NCBI GenBank assembly: GCA_021029095.1
Contig: JAJOHG010000068.1
Location: forward strand, 79,251 to 143,250
Source: Phellopilus nigrolimitatus
Lineage: Eukaryota > Basidiomycota > Agaricomycetes > Hymenochaetales > Hymenochaetaceae
Length of the DNA: 64,000 nucleotides
Reading direction: 5' to 3'
The position numbers were made by a program, and so were the translations under genes. Below are positions 40,729-51,379 of the stretch, one piece after another (positions within the stretch are counted from its first letter, which is position 1; every line of letters begins with the position of its first letter). A model generated the notes under the pieces. That model made no database searches and was not told the DNA's origin. It was given only the letters and a program-made list of their open reading frames with translations.

Positions 40729-43023
40729 TCAGCACCCGTCATATTGCGAATTGCGAGGGTACGAGTAGCCGGCACTAGCCCATGTTGTCCAGTTCGGATT
40801 GAGGTACGCGTTGGGATGCCTGAAAGAAGAATGAAAAGAGGAAAAGGCGGAATGAGTATTTAGAGAAGGCACGGTGAGTTGTACAAGACTCACGCATTGA
40901 TGTAGTCGGTAGTAGGGTGATTGGGCGGGTCGCAGGTCACGCCGTCCTTGACATCTGACCGCTGATACACACGCACGTAATCGATGTACATCTTCGAGGG
41001 GAAGACTAAGTGGGCGAAGTCTTGGGCTTCCCACGAGGGCGACATGCCCAAATTCATGACGATGTACTATCAGCGACGCGGTCCAATCAGTAGTGAAATA
41101 AGAAAGAAAACGGCAGAACAAGAACGCACCATCGGCTCTTCCGCGATAAGCCTCTGACTGACCTCACTGGTAGAGTCGGGTCCAATCGACGCGCTCGTAA
41201 TCTTCCATGACGTTTGGCCCTGGCTGTACCATGTAACGTACCCGTCGTCCCTGTTCGCCATGTCGCTCCAGTACTCGAACCCGTACGTCGCGTATCCACT
41301 GCCATTGTATTTCGAATTGTCAACGAGCGACACCGCGGACACAGCCTGCTGCAGCGCCGTGCCCGTGAAGGGGTTGAAATGCGTGACGGTGTCGTCGTAC
41401 AACGTTGTCGCGGGCGTCGCGTTGTTGAACTTGACGTTCGCGTTGAACGGTGCGATCTGGAAGCTCTGGCTGACCTCGCCGTTGTCGAGGGTCGTGTCGA
41501 CCTGCGCTTCGATGATATCGAGCTCGGGACGCCGCGGCCCCTGTAGCCCCCGTTAGTAGTCGGCCCGGGGTGGTCGGACCCGGGACACGTGCACGCGGAA
41601 AGGCGCTGGCCGGGCGTGGTCGAGAGCGCTGCGCCGTTCCATCCGTCGGTCGAGCTGGACACGGGGTTTCCCGCTTTGTCCTGCTGCCCCGGGTACGTAC
41701 CAAGGTCGCACGAGTCATAGCTGTAAGGCCACATGCCGTCCGTCGTCGCGCCATACCCCGCGCGCCCGAGGTTGCCCATCGTCCACACGCCTGGCCACAA
41801 ACCCGCGACAGCACCGCTCCCCGGAAGCGAAACGGAGACCTCGATATACCCCGTCGTAAAGCAGAACTTATTCCAGGACGTCAGCATGCCTGATGGAACA
41901 ATAAGTTAAGTTTCGAGTATGTCAAGATAAATCAAATGTGAAGGCGAACACGCACCGCTACTGTAGTTCAAGCCGTGGTTGGGTGTATTCGCCATAGTAA
42001 TGACGAGCTTGCCGCCCTGCGTGGTTATAGCATCGGGAGAATACCATTCGAGGTCGCCTGGAATACGCTTTAGCCAATTAATTTAACTGAATCGCGCTGT
42101 AGCTTACCCGTCGCCCTGTGCCATAAGGTTAAATCGTACTAGATTCCCCAGCAAGTCAAAATATACTCACCAGTATTGCAGGTCCTGCGCTTCCCAGTAT
42201 GGATCGTCACCTGGGTAGAAGGAGCGGCCGTCCGTGTTAAACTCATCCGAGAACACGAGGTTGTACGTCTTCCCGTCCGTGCCTGTGCGCGACATGGCTT
42301 CCTTCGGCGTCTCCTTGTCGACTAAGTGAGGCATCCCAGGCAAGTCGGGTATTTGGCCCGAGCCATTGATGCCGCCGAGGTTGAACCCGGGCCCCCGAAA
42401 CGGCTTATCGCGGACGTGCAAGAGGACCGGATACCCGAGGAACAGCATCAGGACCGCGGCAAGAAGCAACCCGAGCGCGCCTGCGTTCAGCCACCCGCGC
42501 GCGGAGCACAGCACGAACGGCTGGGCATTGCGATCCCCGCGCCTCATCTCGGGTGCATGCAGCGCGTCGTCCTCCTCCGGCTCCGTGGTGTGCCACATGT
42601 AGATCGGCATTCCCGCGTTGGCAGTCGTGTCCGTGAGGGCTGCGCGCCTCGACGCGGGTGTAAGCGGGGAAGAATGCGAAAGCTTTTCATTTATTGGAGG
42701 GGGGTGAGGAGAGCTGCGCGACGATGCGGATGCGGCGGAATCGCTTAGAAAACTGCCGCGTTCGTACTGTCAGTAGATAGGGGCCTAATGAGCTCGAGCT
42801 TCGGTAGACGAATATATTGTGTTGAGCGCACCGTGTAGGGTCCATATCCCGTCCCAATAGCGCCTCTCGCGACGCTGTTCACAGTCGGTCGCGGTGACAT
42901 ACTCCGTGGGGAACCGAACGGGGAAAACTGCTCGGACGAAGGCTCGTGCAAGAGCGGTCGCGTCTGTGCGGCCCCCGTGTCGTACGCGTTGTTCGCGGAC
43001 ACCTGGTCTTGATTGGGAGACAT
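40729..43023 (-). CDS. KRE6: Kre6/Skn1-type beta-glucan synthesis protein (GH16), about 640 aa, seven exons
   Basis: Type II membrane protein of the secretory pathway, required in yeasts for beta-1,6-glucan of the cell wall. Exons (-): 43023-42832, 42766-42171, 42115-42108, 42057-41956, 41889-41130, 41066-40894 and 40819-40729. It has a cytosolic Ser/Pro-rich tail with [10 protein letters not shown], a membrane anchor around residues 157-182 ([20 protein letters not shown]), and luminal GH16 sequence: [57 protein letters not shown], the catalytic ELDIIEAQ (ExDxxE), [13 protein letters not shown] and YIDYVRVYQ. The 8-nt exon is needed to read YWATGDLEW. Exon lengths leave the frame one base short. 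The break is just before ELDII (near 41,530, GC-rich run), so either a base is missing from the assembly or the gene has a recent frameshift. Confidence 0.9.
42108..42115 (-). other. 8-nt microexon of the Kre6-like gene
   Basis: Flanked by CACAG upstream and GTAAGC downstream (on the - strand), the octamer GGCGACGG joins TACTG of exon 2 to GCGACCTCG of exon 4. The result is YWATGDL in a single frame, matching the conserved Kre6 sequence. The surrounding introns are 55 and 50 nt. Without the microexon the frame is lost. Confidence 0.75.
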
Positions 43024-44589
43024 GCAAGAACGCTAGCCCACAGCTGTGCGAGGATAAAGCAGACACGGACTCCGAGCAGTTCGTGGGCAAGTAATCAGAC
43101 AGCGCGCAAGACCGCGTGCTTTTGAAGTTCCAACACGAGCGGTGAAAAAGGGCGGTTGCCGACCAGAAGGGGAGTCAATTGAGTGGCGGCATAGGCCATA
43201 CGATACCGCGCGTGTGATAGATCACTTCCACCAAGCGCGCCTAGCACAGCTTCCGTATGATCGCTTCTGACTCTGCCGGTAGATGTATAGCCATTCCGGA
43301 CGATGTGTACACAGTTTGCAGCAATCCGTCGACTGGGCTTATTGAAAGCCAAGAGAGAGTGTCTGAAATTACTCTTGCAGAGAAGAAAGTAAGCGTTGGA
43401 AAAGTACATACAGCGAATAAAACCCGCGGACGGAAGCTCACAAGAAAAAGGGCCGAATCGCCGTCAGGACATGTGCGGACTTCTAAGCCGTATGAGACAT
43501 ATATCTTGCCGTTGCGTAGACATTTGTTTGAGTTCAGAGAAGCCTAGCTGCTGCAGATGGTGCATGCTGTCCATGAACATGATGAGCTGGCACGCGATAG
43601 CCGTTCGTATCGGGTATCGTTCAGTGGCTTAGTAATACTATAACGAAACCCGGCTAATTTGTCAGACTTTGCTGTTCATGCTTTCCGTTCCGTTATGTCC
43701 TACCGCCATTCTGCGAAGCTGCGACTGAGCTACGGGAATCGATAATAATGATTTGTGTACAAGAAGTGTAGTTTCTGGATCTCACTCGCATGTCCCACTA
43801 TGATTTACATTGTCGATATTGTCAAAATCTAAGCGAGAGCGCGGTCCGTCCTGCCCCGGGTTGTAACGTTTCACGGCAGCGACGACGCCGTCCGCATGAT
43901 TTACGTACCATGACCGGGCTACTTGATTTGGGGCGCCGACCCCGCCGACATCGAAGGCTAGGAAGCCGTTCCCGACGAGAGCGACGTCACCATCCTCGCC
44001 TGGACGACAGCGAACCACCTCTTTGTGTTTACTGGACTCGACTTCGAATGTCCTCACTAGTGTGCATACTCTCTAGACGTCGACAAGTTTCCAAAGCGTC
44101 TTCTGAGAACGCAGTCAACGAATTCCTTGGGTATGCACTCGAATACAATTGTACTCACAGACTTGGGCGACGTCGCTGTCTCATACGAGGAGTTTCGCTC
44201 CCACCCAAGGCGCGCAGGGGCTGTGTGGAACGATGATTGATGACGGGATATCCAAAAAAAAAAATCCGACGCGATACGCGACGCGAAATGATACCCAGAA
44301 TTGTGGAAATGCATCATGCCAGGAAGCAAGATTGGCGCGAACAGGACATTCTGGTTGGCCATGCGAGGACGAGGGCAAGAGCGGAGGGCGACGGAGATGC
44401 AGATATGGCGGTGGAGTTATTTGCCGCGGAGCGCGAGCACCTCGTGTGCTTCGCGAGCGGTTTGCGCGCGCTCATCGCGCAGCTAAGGAGCACGGACGCT
44501 GCGCGACGCGCCGTAGCGTGTCATTTCCCTTTTCCCGCCCTTGGATTTGCCCTTGATGAGCAGCGTCTCGCTCGTGTGATGCTCGCCTG
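43024..44589. other. Region without a defensible gene
   Basis: A - strand frame at 44057-43782 (FLAFDVGGVGAPNQVARSWY, RYNPGQDGPRSRLDFDN) and a + strand frame at 44,237-44,590 look protein-like, but neither has recognisable family motifs, splice structure or paralogues. They may be gene relics. The divergent 5' flank of the Kre6-like gene lies at 43,024 onward. Confidence 0.35.
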
Positions 44590-45230
44590 ATTTACTGGTT
44601 CTGAACTTGTCGACGCCTCCACACTATGGCTTTACCTATGCAGGTCGACGCAGGCCGCTCTTCGCACGCATACCGCCGACGACCGGCCATTTATTTCAGC
44701 CACAGCAGCTCCGTCCCATTTTCAATCAGCGCAACTGTCGTTTGGAAACTTCGGCTCGCTTGCGCTGGCTCCTATTCTACTCAATCTACGGTTGGGATGC
44801 ATCGCCTTTTCCACATCGTTCTTCCTTGCAGATCAGGATGCGGAACTGGAGACTCGGTACTCGGGCGTGCCTTTATCAAGTCGAACTCAGTTGGGGCGCC
44901 TTTAACCTCTTCCCTTTCATTTCTATCTTTCCGTCTCCTCTTTACTGTCTTGCTTTGTCACTTCTTTTCCCATCTCACTCGGTGAATGTATGTGTATCAT
45001 CTAAGCCTTTTCTCGTGTGCATCGTTCTCATCGATAACCATCCTTCGTTATGAAGCCTCCAGAGTCTCTCTTGGATGCCCTTACGTCTCCGACCCCGTGA
45101 GATGCAAAGGTGTGCAGACTCTCCGACTCCAAGCCGAAAGTTGACGAATAGAAATTGCCTACGGTACTCCTTCGACAATGGCCGGCTTTCTCCAGCTTTC
45201 TCTTGTCTTGTTCGCCCATGGACGATTCGA
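44590..45230 (+). repeat. Dispersed repeat R1, copy 2
   Basis: Matches 6830-7385 in inverse orientation (GTTCTGAACTTGTCGACGCC, ACAGCAGCTCCGTCCCATTT, CTTTATCAAGTCGAACTCAG) and in part 15,653-15,898. It is followed by R2 and S6, giving the complete cassette order R1-R2-promoter-small gene. Confidence 0.5.
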
Positions 45231-45279
45231 CAACACGGAGCTACGGAATAATGAAGAGAGAAAGTTTGGTATCATATGC

Positions 45280-45560
45280 ATTAATTATTTTGTCATTAGG
45301 TATGCAATAGAAAACTGCGCTGGTGCCTTAATTCTGAAGTGTTGCTAAATCTGCCGACATTCAGCGAAGCTTGCTTTTTTCTCTTTTTCTGACTCAAATT
45401 CATCTTAAAACTTCTCTTCGTCTTCGTAATTAGTGTCCTTTGCCTCCATTAAGAACATTTATATTTTGCTTCCGCTGCAGATATGATAGATATACTATTA
45501 TTTATCCCGAAAGCGGCGCGGCTGTGCTCCTTTAGTGCTGTACACTTTCTCTAGTTTGCA
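45280..45560 (+). repeat. Conserved upstream module R2 of S6
   Basis: GCATTAATTATTTTG, GGTATGCAATAGAAAACTGC, ATCTGCCGACATTCAGCGAA, TCTTCGTCTTCGTAATTAG and TTTTGCTTCCGCTGCAGAT occur in the same order as in the other R2 copies. It lies about 190-470 bp upstream of the S6 TATA box. Confidence 0.5.
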
Positions 45561-45751
45561 TTGATACCTTTGTAGTGTTGGTCGGTGATTTATCTATGGC
45601 AGTGCAAATTACGCATTTTAATTAGCTCACAACAGTATACATTATCATTAACTCACTGCAGTATACTATAATTAACTCACAGAATTATGCATTATGCATT
45701 TTAATTAGCTCGCAGCACAATGGTAATTTTCTGCAATGTTAAAGCAAGGCC

Positions 45752-45916
45752 CTATAAATTCGAACAGGATTTCCAGTGATTGGAACAGAACAACCCACAA
45801 CCCACAATTCACAATTCACAACCCACAGTTCACAATCCACAACCCACAAGAACTTAAGGTAAACCGTACAGACACATATCAGTCTTCGCCCTTACAGCTC
45901 TGATTATTATACTCAG
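45752..45916 (+). promoter_or_regulatory. Promoter, repeat-rich leader and 5'UTR intron of S6
   Basis: TATA box CTATAAA at 45752-45758. The leader (about 45,788-45,850) contains a short tandem array of ACCCACAA/TTCACAA units; the other family members have a single ACCCACAAAA there. The leader intron is 45859-45916 (58 nt, GTAAAC...CTCAG, branch CTGAT), ending one base before the ATG. Confidence 0.65.
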
Positions 45917-45917
45917 A

Positions 45918-46379
45918 ATGGCATCTCAACAACAACTCCGGCCTTGGTCTATCAATGTTGTCTTCGGGTTCAGATCATTACAATGCGTTGAACACTTGGG
46001 GATGTTGCTCGCATCGGATACCAAAAGCGTCCTCTTCCCATGTGTAGCGGGGATATGCGATTCAAGTAAGATCATTGAAGTTAGCTTGCAGTCAGCAGAA
46101 TTCGACAGTGCCGTCCAGCTCAATGAAGACCCACTGGACAAAGAGAGCCTTGGTAGATGTATTAAAGGCCTGGCTGGTCTGAATTTCTCTAGCGTGCGGC
46201 AAGAAGCGACGTGGCTTGAACACATCCTCAGGAAATGCAGAAGCGACTTTGCAGGATATGGAGACCTAATATATGATTATGGGAAAGCTGAAAAGACGGG
46301 ATTTGTCATGGATCTCGAAACATTATTGAATACACATGGTTTGTTTTTATCATCGGGCTTCAGGAACGAGGGTTTCTAG
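45918..46379 (+). CDS. Small subtelomeric family protein S6, 153 aa
   Basis: Function unknown. The product begins MASQQQLRPWSINVVFGFRS and keeps the family plan: ASDTKSVLFPCVAG (against SLDTKIMLFTCEPG), FDSAVQLNEDPLDKES (FQSAVQLNRRPLKRS), an ATWLEHIL block (EKEWLTKCL), YDYGKAEKTGFVMDLETLLN then THGLFLSSG (EYGTGETKGVIIKLERLLKTHDVFLSPG). Identity is clearly lower than among S2-S5 but higher than to S1, so it bridges the two. It has no signal peptide or membrane helix. Conservation of length, start context and leader intron across such divergent proteins argues that these are real genes rather than chance frames. Confidence 0.7.
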   Translation: MASQQQLRPWSINVVFGFRSLQCVEHLGMLLASDTKSVLFPCVAGICDSSKIIEVSLQSAEFDSAVQLNEDPLDKESLGRCIKGLAGLNFSSVRQEATWLEHILRKCRSDFAGYGDLIYDYGKAEKTGFVMDLETLLNTHGLFLSSGFRNEGF

Positions 46380-46947
46380 ATGGCGGAAGAGGCGGATGAC
46401 AATCATCATCATGTGGAATCCCTAGTCCGCTAGCTAAGACACATATTCATGTATGTACATGCAGATAAGGTTATTCCAGACATTGTCTTTGCATTGAGAC
46501 GAGGAGAAAACTGATATGCCGTACATAAACGTATGTACAGCTATAAGAAAGTGTGAAGAGAAAAAAGCAGGTTCGAGACATTCAACGCGAGGATGTTCAG
46601 GACAGCTTCAATAGCTGTAGTGTCTCATCCTCATCTGCGTCGGCTACGCCTACTTTTAAAAGTACTGCCGCGTGAAAAGGGCGACTTGCCATGACACTTT
46701 AATTATTTCGGGGAATCTCAGTACAGTACATCCTGTTACGATTCATTAATACTCTGCATTTGCATGGCTGCAGGAACTCCTTTGTGCGCTCCAACGGCAT
46801 CTTCGACCATGTCGACACGCCCGCTTCTCTGTACAGCGGGTTTGGGCCTTCGCAAATATCACATATTACCCCTTGACGCTCTCGTTTTGCACTCGTCAGC
46901 ACCCTCGATCGGCCGTGTGACGAGCACAAAATGCAACATCAGGGAAT
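46380..46947. other. 3' flank of S6, no further gene
   Basis: The first part (TCATGTATGTACATGCAGAT, GAGACGAGGAGAAAACTGAT, GCAGGTTCGAGACATTCA) matches the 3' flanks of S2-S5 (for example 17,338-17,470), so the family cassette extends about 300 bp past the stop codon. No coding region is supported. Confidence 0.5.
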
Positions 46948-48350
46948 TTAAGACGTTCTCGCGCTTGTAGGAGGGCGTGATGCGCTCCCCCGACAGTTCG
47001 GTGCAGAGGCAAAATCAAGAAGGATCCATGCGAATCGCTCGGCCGATGGACTCTCGTGCGCGAGGTTCGTATGTATGTGATCAATCTTGACGAGGTCACG
47101 CTGTAGAGAGTTGTGGTCTTCGAACACGATGAGGTTAGTGACCTGCGAGTACTTCTCCGATGCGGGCGTCTGGACGATAAACACGGACGTCTGGCGGAAA
47201 GATCGAGTAAAAATAGAAACACCAAAAGTAAAATCAGAGGAAAGACACAAACCTCTGTCGAGTTCGTAGCGTAGGTTTGGCTCGCCTCGACGCAGTCTTG
47301 TGTTAACGTGAGATCGCTGCCCGCCGCGAGCGAGAATGTCGCCGCGCGCGAGGGACAAAGTGCAAGAGCGTGTCATTCTGGATATGCCTTACGCACATCG
47401 CACGGTAGTGCTGCAATGAGAGAAATGAGCCGCTCGTATAAACGGTTAGATTCAGAGTAAATGGCTATAAAGAGATTAGGAGAGAACGCATAGGGAAGGC
47501 TGTGGATACGGACAAGGTATAATCCGACGAGGTGAATGTTCTTTTTGCGCTGCGCCACATGCTCCGGGATATGGAAGCAGCCATGCACAACCATATCACA
47601 TCGTCTTTTACACAGAATGCATCATCATTCCCGTCGGCACCAGCAAAAGAGAAAATAAACCAACACATACTTTGGGCACCCTGCAGACCGGAGAATGACT
47701 TGCGGAGAAAGGAATGAGGTCGTCTGCGGGCTGCCTCCGTCTCTTGGAGCGCACCACCGAGTCTGAGCGCTGCGGTATACGCGCGGAGACACGCGATCTC
47801 GCGCTCTGTGTCTCCTGCGCGGCCCAGAGTTCCTCCGTGCCGAGGAAACGCCTCCGCAACTTGTGCATGTTGATTTAGCGGCACAGCGTGGACACGGTAT
47901 CTTAGTTGGTGTTGTGAGAGTCATTGGCTTTGTGTGAAGGAACACGAGAACAGACGTACGAAAACATGTGTTGAGCGAGCTCAACTCGGCGACCTCGAGC
48001 ACGGTGTACGGCTTGGGGTCTACGAGACAGCCTACCTTGTCTCGAAAGCGCTCGGATTACAGCTTGATGAGATCCAAGAGATCGACTGCTCAATTTCGAA
48101 AAATGAAAAAAAAAGTGTTGTCAACGCCGAGCGAAACGAATTAGGATTCCGACAAGCTCACCGAGCTCATCTTTGTGTGAGTGTTTATAGAGATCCAGGA
48201 TCGCGAGCAGAGCATCACGCTGTCCATCCGTGTCTGCGATCTGGCGAAGTAAATCAAATACTTCCCGCACCTTGTCCGCATCCGCCGGCGCTGCGAATGT
48301 CGTCCGAGGTCATGGCACAGCTCGTCCTTGCGATCGCGTGTCCACCTTCC
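46948..48350 (-). pseudogene. Unidentified decayed gene
   Basis: Patches on the - strand read as protein in changing frames: DADKVREVFDLLRQIADTDG then QRDALLAILDLYKHSHKDEL (about 48,180-48,300), VDPKPYTVLEVAELSSLNTC (about 47,960-48,020), TEREIACLRAYTAALRLGGA (about 47,740-47,800), and SVFIVQTPASEKYSQVTNLI then HIHTNLAHESPSAERFAWIL (about 47,020-47,190). An in-frame stop follows LLDLIKL. The order and strand are consistent with one multi-exon gene of conserved eukaryotic type, but I do not recognise it. Confidence 0.4.
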
Positions 48351-48639
48351 AAGTCGATAGAACGAACGCTGAAGCGTATGTGCAGACGGTCGACGGTCGC
48401 GCGTGTGGGGTACTGTTACTACTGTAACAGTGCCGACGAGGCGGGCGCACATCGCAAAGGGCGTAGTGGAAGTCATCAGCTTAGAGCATGACAGTGAGGA
48501 CGGTCCAGTAGAGGAAGCGGTCGGCGCTGGACGATCTGTGGGCCGTGCTGAGTGAGAAAGAGCTCTGGAAGAAAGTAAAAGTAGAATTATGCACAAGTCG
48601 ATGTTCGGCACAGCCCGAGGACAGCGTCTCGTCATGTCG

Positions 48640-49479
48640 ATCTTCTAGCTTCGTCTTCGTTCTCGACCTCTCGACATCTCACGCACGTCCTCCCCTCGTC
48701 CATCTATCTGTCCGCCAGGCTGCGTGCCGGTTTGCAGGGAATGCGTCGATGGCGATACTCGACGCCCCAGGACATCATCCAGGAGTTTGTCTTTCATGAG
48801 CAGCCGACTATGCTCATCTGCACGCGCACGGTCATTGACCAGTCGCAGACATCCTAGGGGTATCTCGCCGTCTTGGCGATCACCGAAAAACCGCCGAGCG
48901 CACGCAGAAGTTTAGCGGCCGTGTTCGTCTGCGCATTGCGCTTGCTTTGCTTTTCATCGTTAGTCTCCTCCTTTCTTTCCTCTACGTTCTCGCATTCGTG
49001 TCATTTCTGTTTCGCGCGATGCTTTGTTTCTCAACCGTTCCACTTTTCGCCGATTCTGTCGAGGTTTTACTTTTTGTTTTTCGTATTCTGCTTCTTATTC
49101 CTACTTTTGTCCCCGAAACTGCTTTTATATCGACAGGAGCTCACTTTTTGTCTCTCACAGAAAATCCATCCATGTTGACATGGCTTGGTGTCCGGTCTGC
49201 AACTACCTATAATATCATACCTAAACGGTACACCGTCCCCATCTAGCTGCCGCTCTCGGCACTGTCCACTCCGCCGCCCTAGCAATCCGCGCTCGTGACC
49301 AGCAATTCAACGGCCTCATCAAAAGTGCCACCCGCGGCAACCACGGCGCCCTATCAAGGTCTTGCGCACGGCGGCGGTCTGCTCCAGGGTGCCGGCCAAA
49401 TACGCCCTGGCGGCGATCTGCTCCCCAACTTGCAAGACAAGGCCGAGTCTCCGCCACTCGCCGCGCAGGATCCCATCAT
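48640..49479. other. No gene recognised
   Basis: Pyrimidine-rich sequence (TTTCTTTCCTCTACGTTCTC, TTTTGTTTTTCGTATTCTGC near 48,970-49,090). Weak resemblance of 49,250-49,330 to the N-terminal part of a karyopherin (QFNGLIKSATRGNHGAL) is noted but not called. Confidence 0.3.
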
Positions 49480-51370
49480 CTCCAAAACCACACATACTTT
49501 CACTGCGCTCGATGCGCTTCGCGATGTTCTCAAGAAACATCTCGGATTTAGTTGCAGCTCCTCATGGAACATCTTTCCGGACTCCTCGACACTGCGCCCG
49601 TCAAGTTTAAGGCCGTTTTACCAGCGAGATTGGGAGCGTTGCTCACGCGAATCGCGCGGCGTCCTTGCCACATTTCCCAGGAATCATGCAGCATTTCAGC
49701 CCTTTCCTTCAGCTCATCCGTGAGTGTGAGGAATCCAAACTGCGTAGAATTACGATGGATGCAGTTGGCACGCTCGCGAAAGCTGTCGGCGCGGACGCTT
49801 TACGCCCCTACTTCCCGGACATCATGGCGCAGGCGTTCGCAGGCGCGGAGTCCGAGAACGCCCGTCTGCACGAAGCTTGCTTTTTCTTCGGTGTGATGAG
49901 CCATATCTTCGGTGAGGAGTTCGCGCCGTATCTCCCGAAGGTCGTTCCAGCTCTTATTAACAGCCTGGGCCAGGTTGAGCATGGCGAGTCCGACCTCTGT
50001 GAGTCGCACCTTGTCGTGTTATATTTTTCCGGAGATGCTAACGAACCTTTCGCAGCCAGCTTGCCTGAGGGTGCTCAGCTCTTCTCGGCAGGCGCGTCCG
50101 CGTCGACGCCCATCACTGTTGAGAGCGTACATCTGTCTGGCAATGTTGACATCGACGGAGAAGGCGCTCGAAGTCAATTCCGCCATCGTAGTCAAAGAGG
50201 AGACTGGGGCCGACACGCTTGGCACGGTGTCCGCGAGCACAGGCCGCCACCTCCTGCCATTCGTTGGACAGTCGGCTCTTGAGCTCGTCGGGCTGCTGGC
50301 CCACTACCACGAAGGCATCCTCAAAAGAGCGACGGAGAGTCTGCTGGAGATCGTACGCACGTCCAATACGCTCAGACGAGCCACAGGACTGGCAGTCCGG
50401 TGTCGCGGTCAACGTCCCCGCTCCACCAGAACGCGAAGGACCTTATTAACCACGCGCTTCCGCCCCTGCTCGATATATGCGAGGTCGAGGATGACAAGTG
50501 AGTAGTTGTTTTCCGTGTGGGTGGTGGGTTTCCACAATATGATGAGAATGTTCGTAAAGCCAGCTCACTTCGACGCCTAAAGGGCGCATGAGACGAATGC
50601 GATACTTAAACTTGATCTTTCCTTCTCTTTTGTCTTTCATGTCTTCAACCAATACTGATTGTTCGCTACTTTTTAGGACCGTTGCTTCTGCACTTTGCGT
50701 TGGCCTTGCAGGGACTCTCAATGCCGTTGGTCCGGCGTTCCTCGAAACCCGTATGTCTTCCGAGCTTTTACCGAGAATTCTCACCGACTACGTCTCCTTC
50801 GTAGGTCTCGACGATGTTTGCAACACCGCTTATCAGATTCTGGGACAAAGGCACTCTGCCAGCATGACGGTCCCGGATCAGGACAAAAACGAGGAGCCGC
50901 TCGAAGACCAAGCGGAATACGTCTCTGTGCTCATCTCGGCTGCAGGTGACCTTGTTGCCGCTCTCACAAGCACCCTTGGCGCTGACTTTGTCCAGGCGTT
51001 CCAGACGTTCTTCCCGCTCATCTTCCGGCTCTATGTAGGCCACATCTTTAGTTATGAGTATTGGTTAGATACTTATGGGTTTTATTTAACAGAAAAAAAA
51101 GACCGGTCGCTCAGTGACCGCTCAACCGCAATCGGCACGCGCGCGGAGATCATCTCGGGCATGAAGGAGGCCATCACCCGTCGACCGAGTCGCTTCTCAG
51201 CCTATTTTACCAGGCACTCTCGGATGAAGACGCGGGTGTTTACAGCAATGCTACCTTCACTGTTGGCTTGCTAGTTGAGCATAGCGCTCAGGATTACTCT
51301 CCGCAATATCAAACCCTCCTCACTGCGCTGCACCCGCACTTTCCCGTCCCACCTAATTCTATCGCAGCCA
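49480..51370 (+). pseudogene. KAP123: Karyopherin Kap123/importin-4 relic
   Basis: Importin-beta family transport receptor, HEAT-repeat type. Readable patches in order are HLSGLLDTAPVKFKAVLPAR, LGALLTRIA, PHFPGIMQHFSPFLQLIREC, ITMDAVGTLAKAVGADALRP, GEEFAPYLPKVVPALINSLG, STEKALEVNSAIVVKEETGA, FVGQSALELVGLLAHYHEGI, LINHALPPLLDI, TVASALCVGLAGTLNAVGPA, ADFVQAFQTFFPLIFRLY, RSLSDRSTAIGTRAEIISGM and TVGLLVEHSAQDYSPQYQTL. Introns at about 50,499-50,676 and 51,034-51,092 remain spliceable. At least four frame changes (about 49,660, 50,370, 50,440, 51,185) interrupt it, and the C-terminal third is absent. Such a gene would be lethal to lose in yeast only in combination with others, so an intact copy is expected elsewhere. 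Confidence 0.75.
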
Positions 51371-51379
51371 AATACAACG

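Noticed and set aside
41087..41887. 266-aa protein as the full Kre6 catalytic exon in one frame
   Set aside because: After GRG the frame gives Ser/Arg-rich nonsense while another frame continues the GH16 motifs; a frame break is the better reading.
3364..46379. Upstream in-frame Met codons as starts of the small-family proteins (for example MYRHISILVIAALN in S2)
   Set aside because: They lie inside the conserved leader intron; the hydrophobic stretch they add is a translation of intron sequence.
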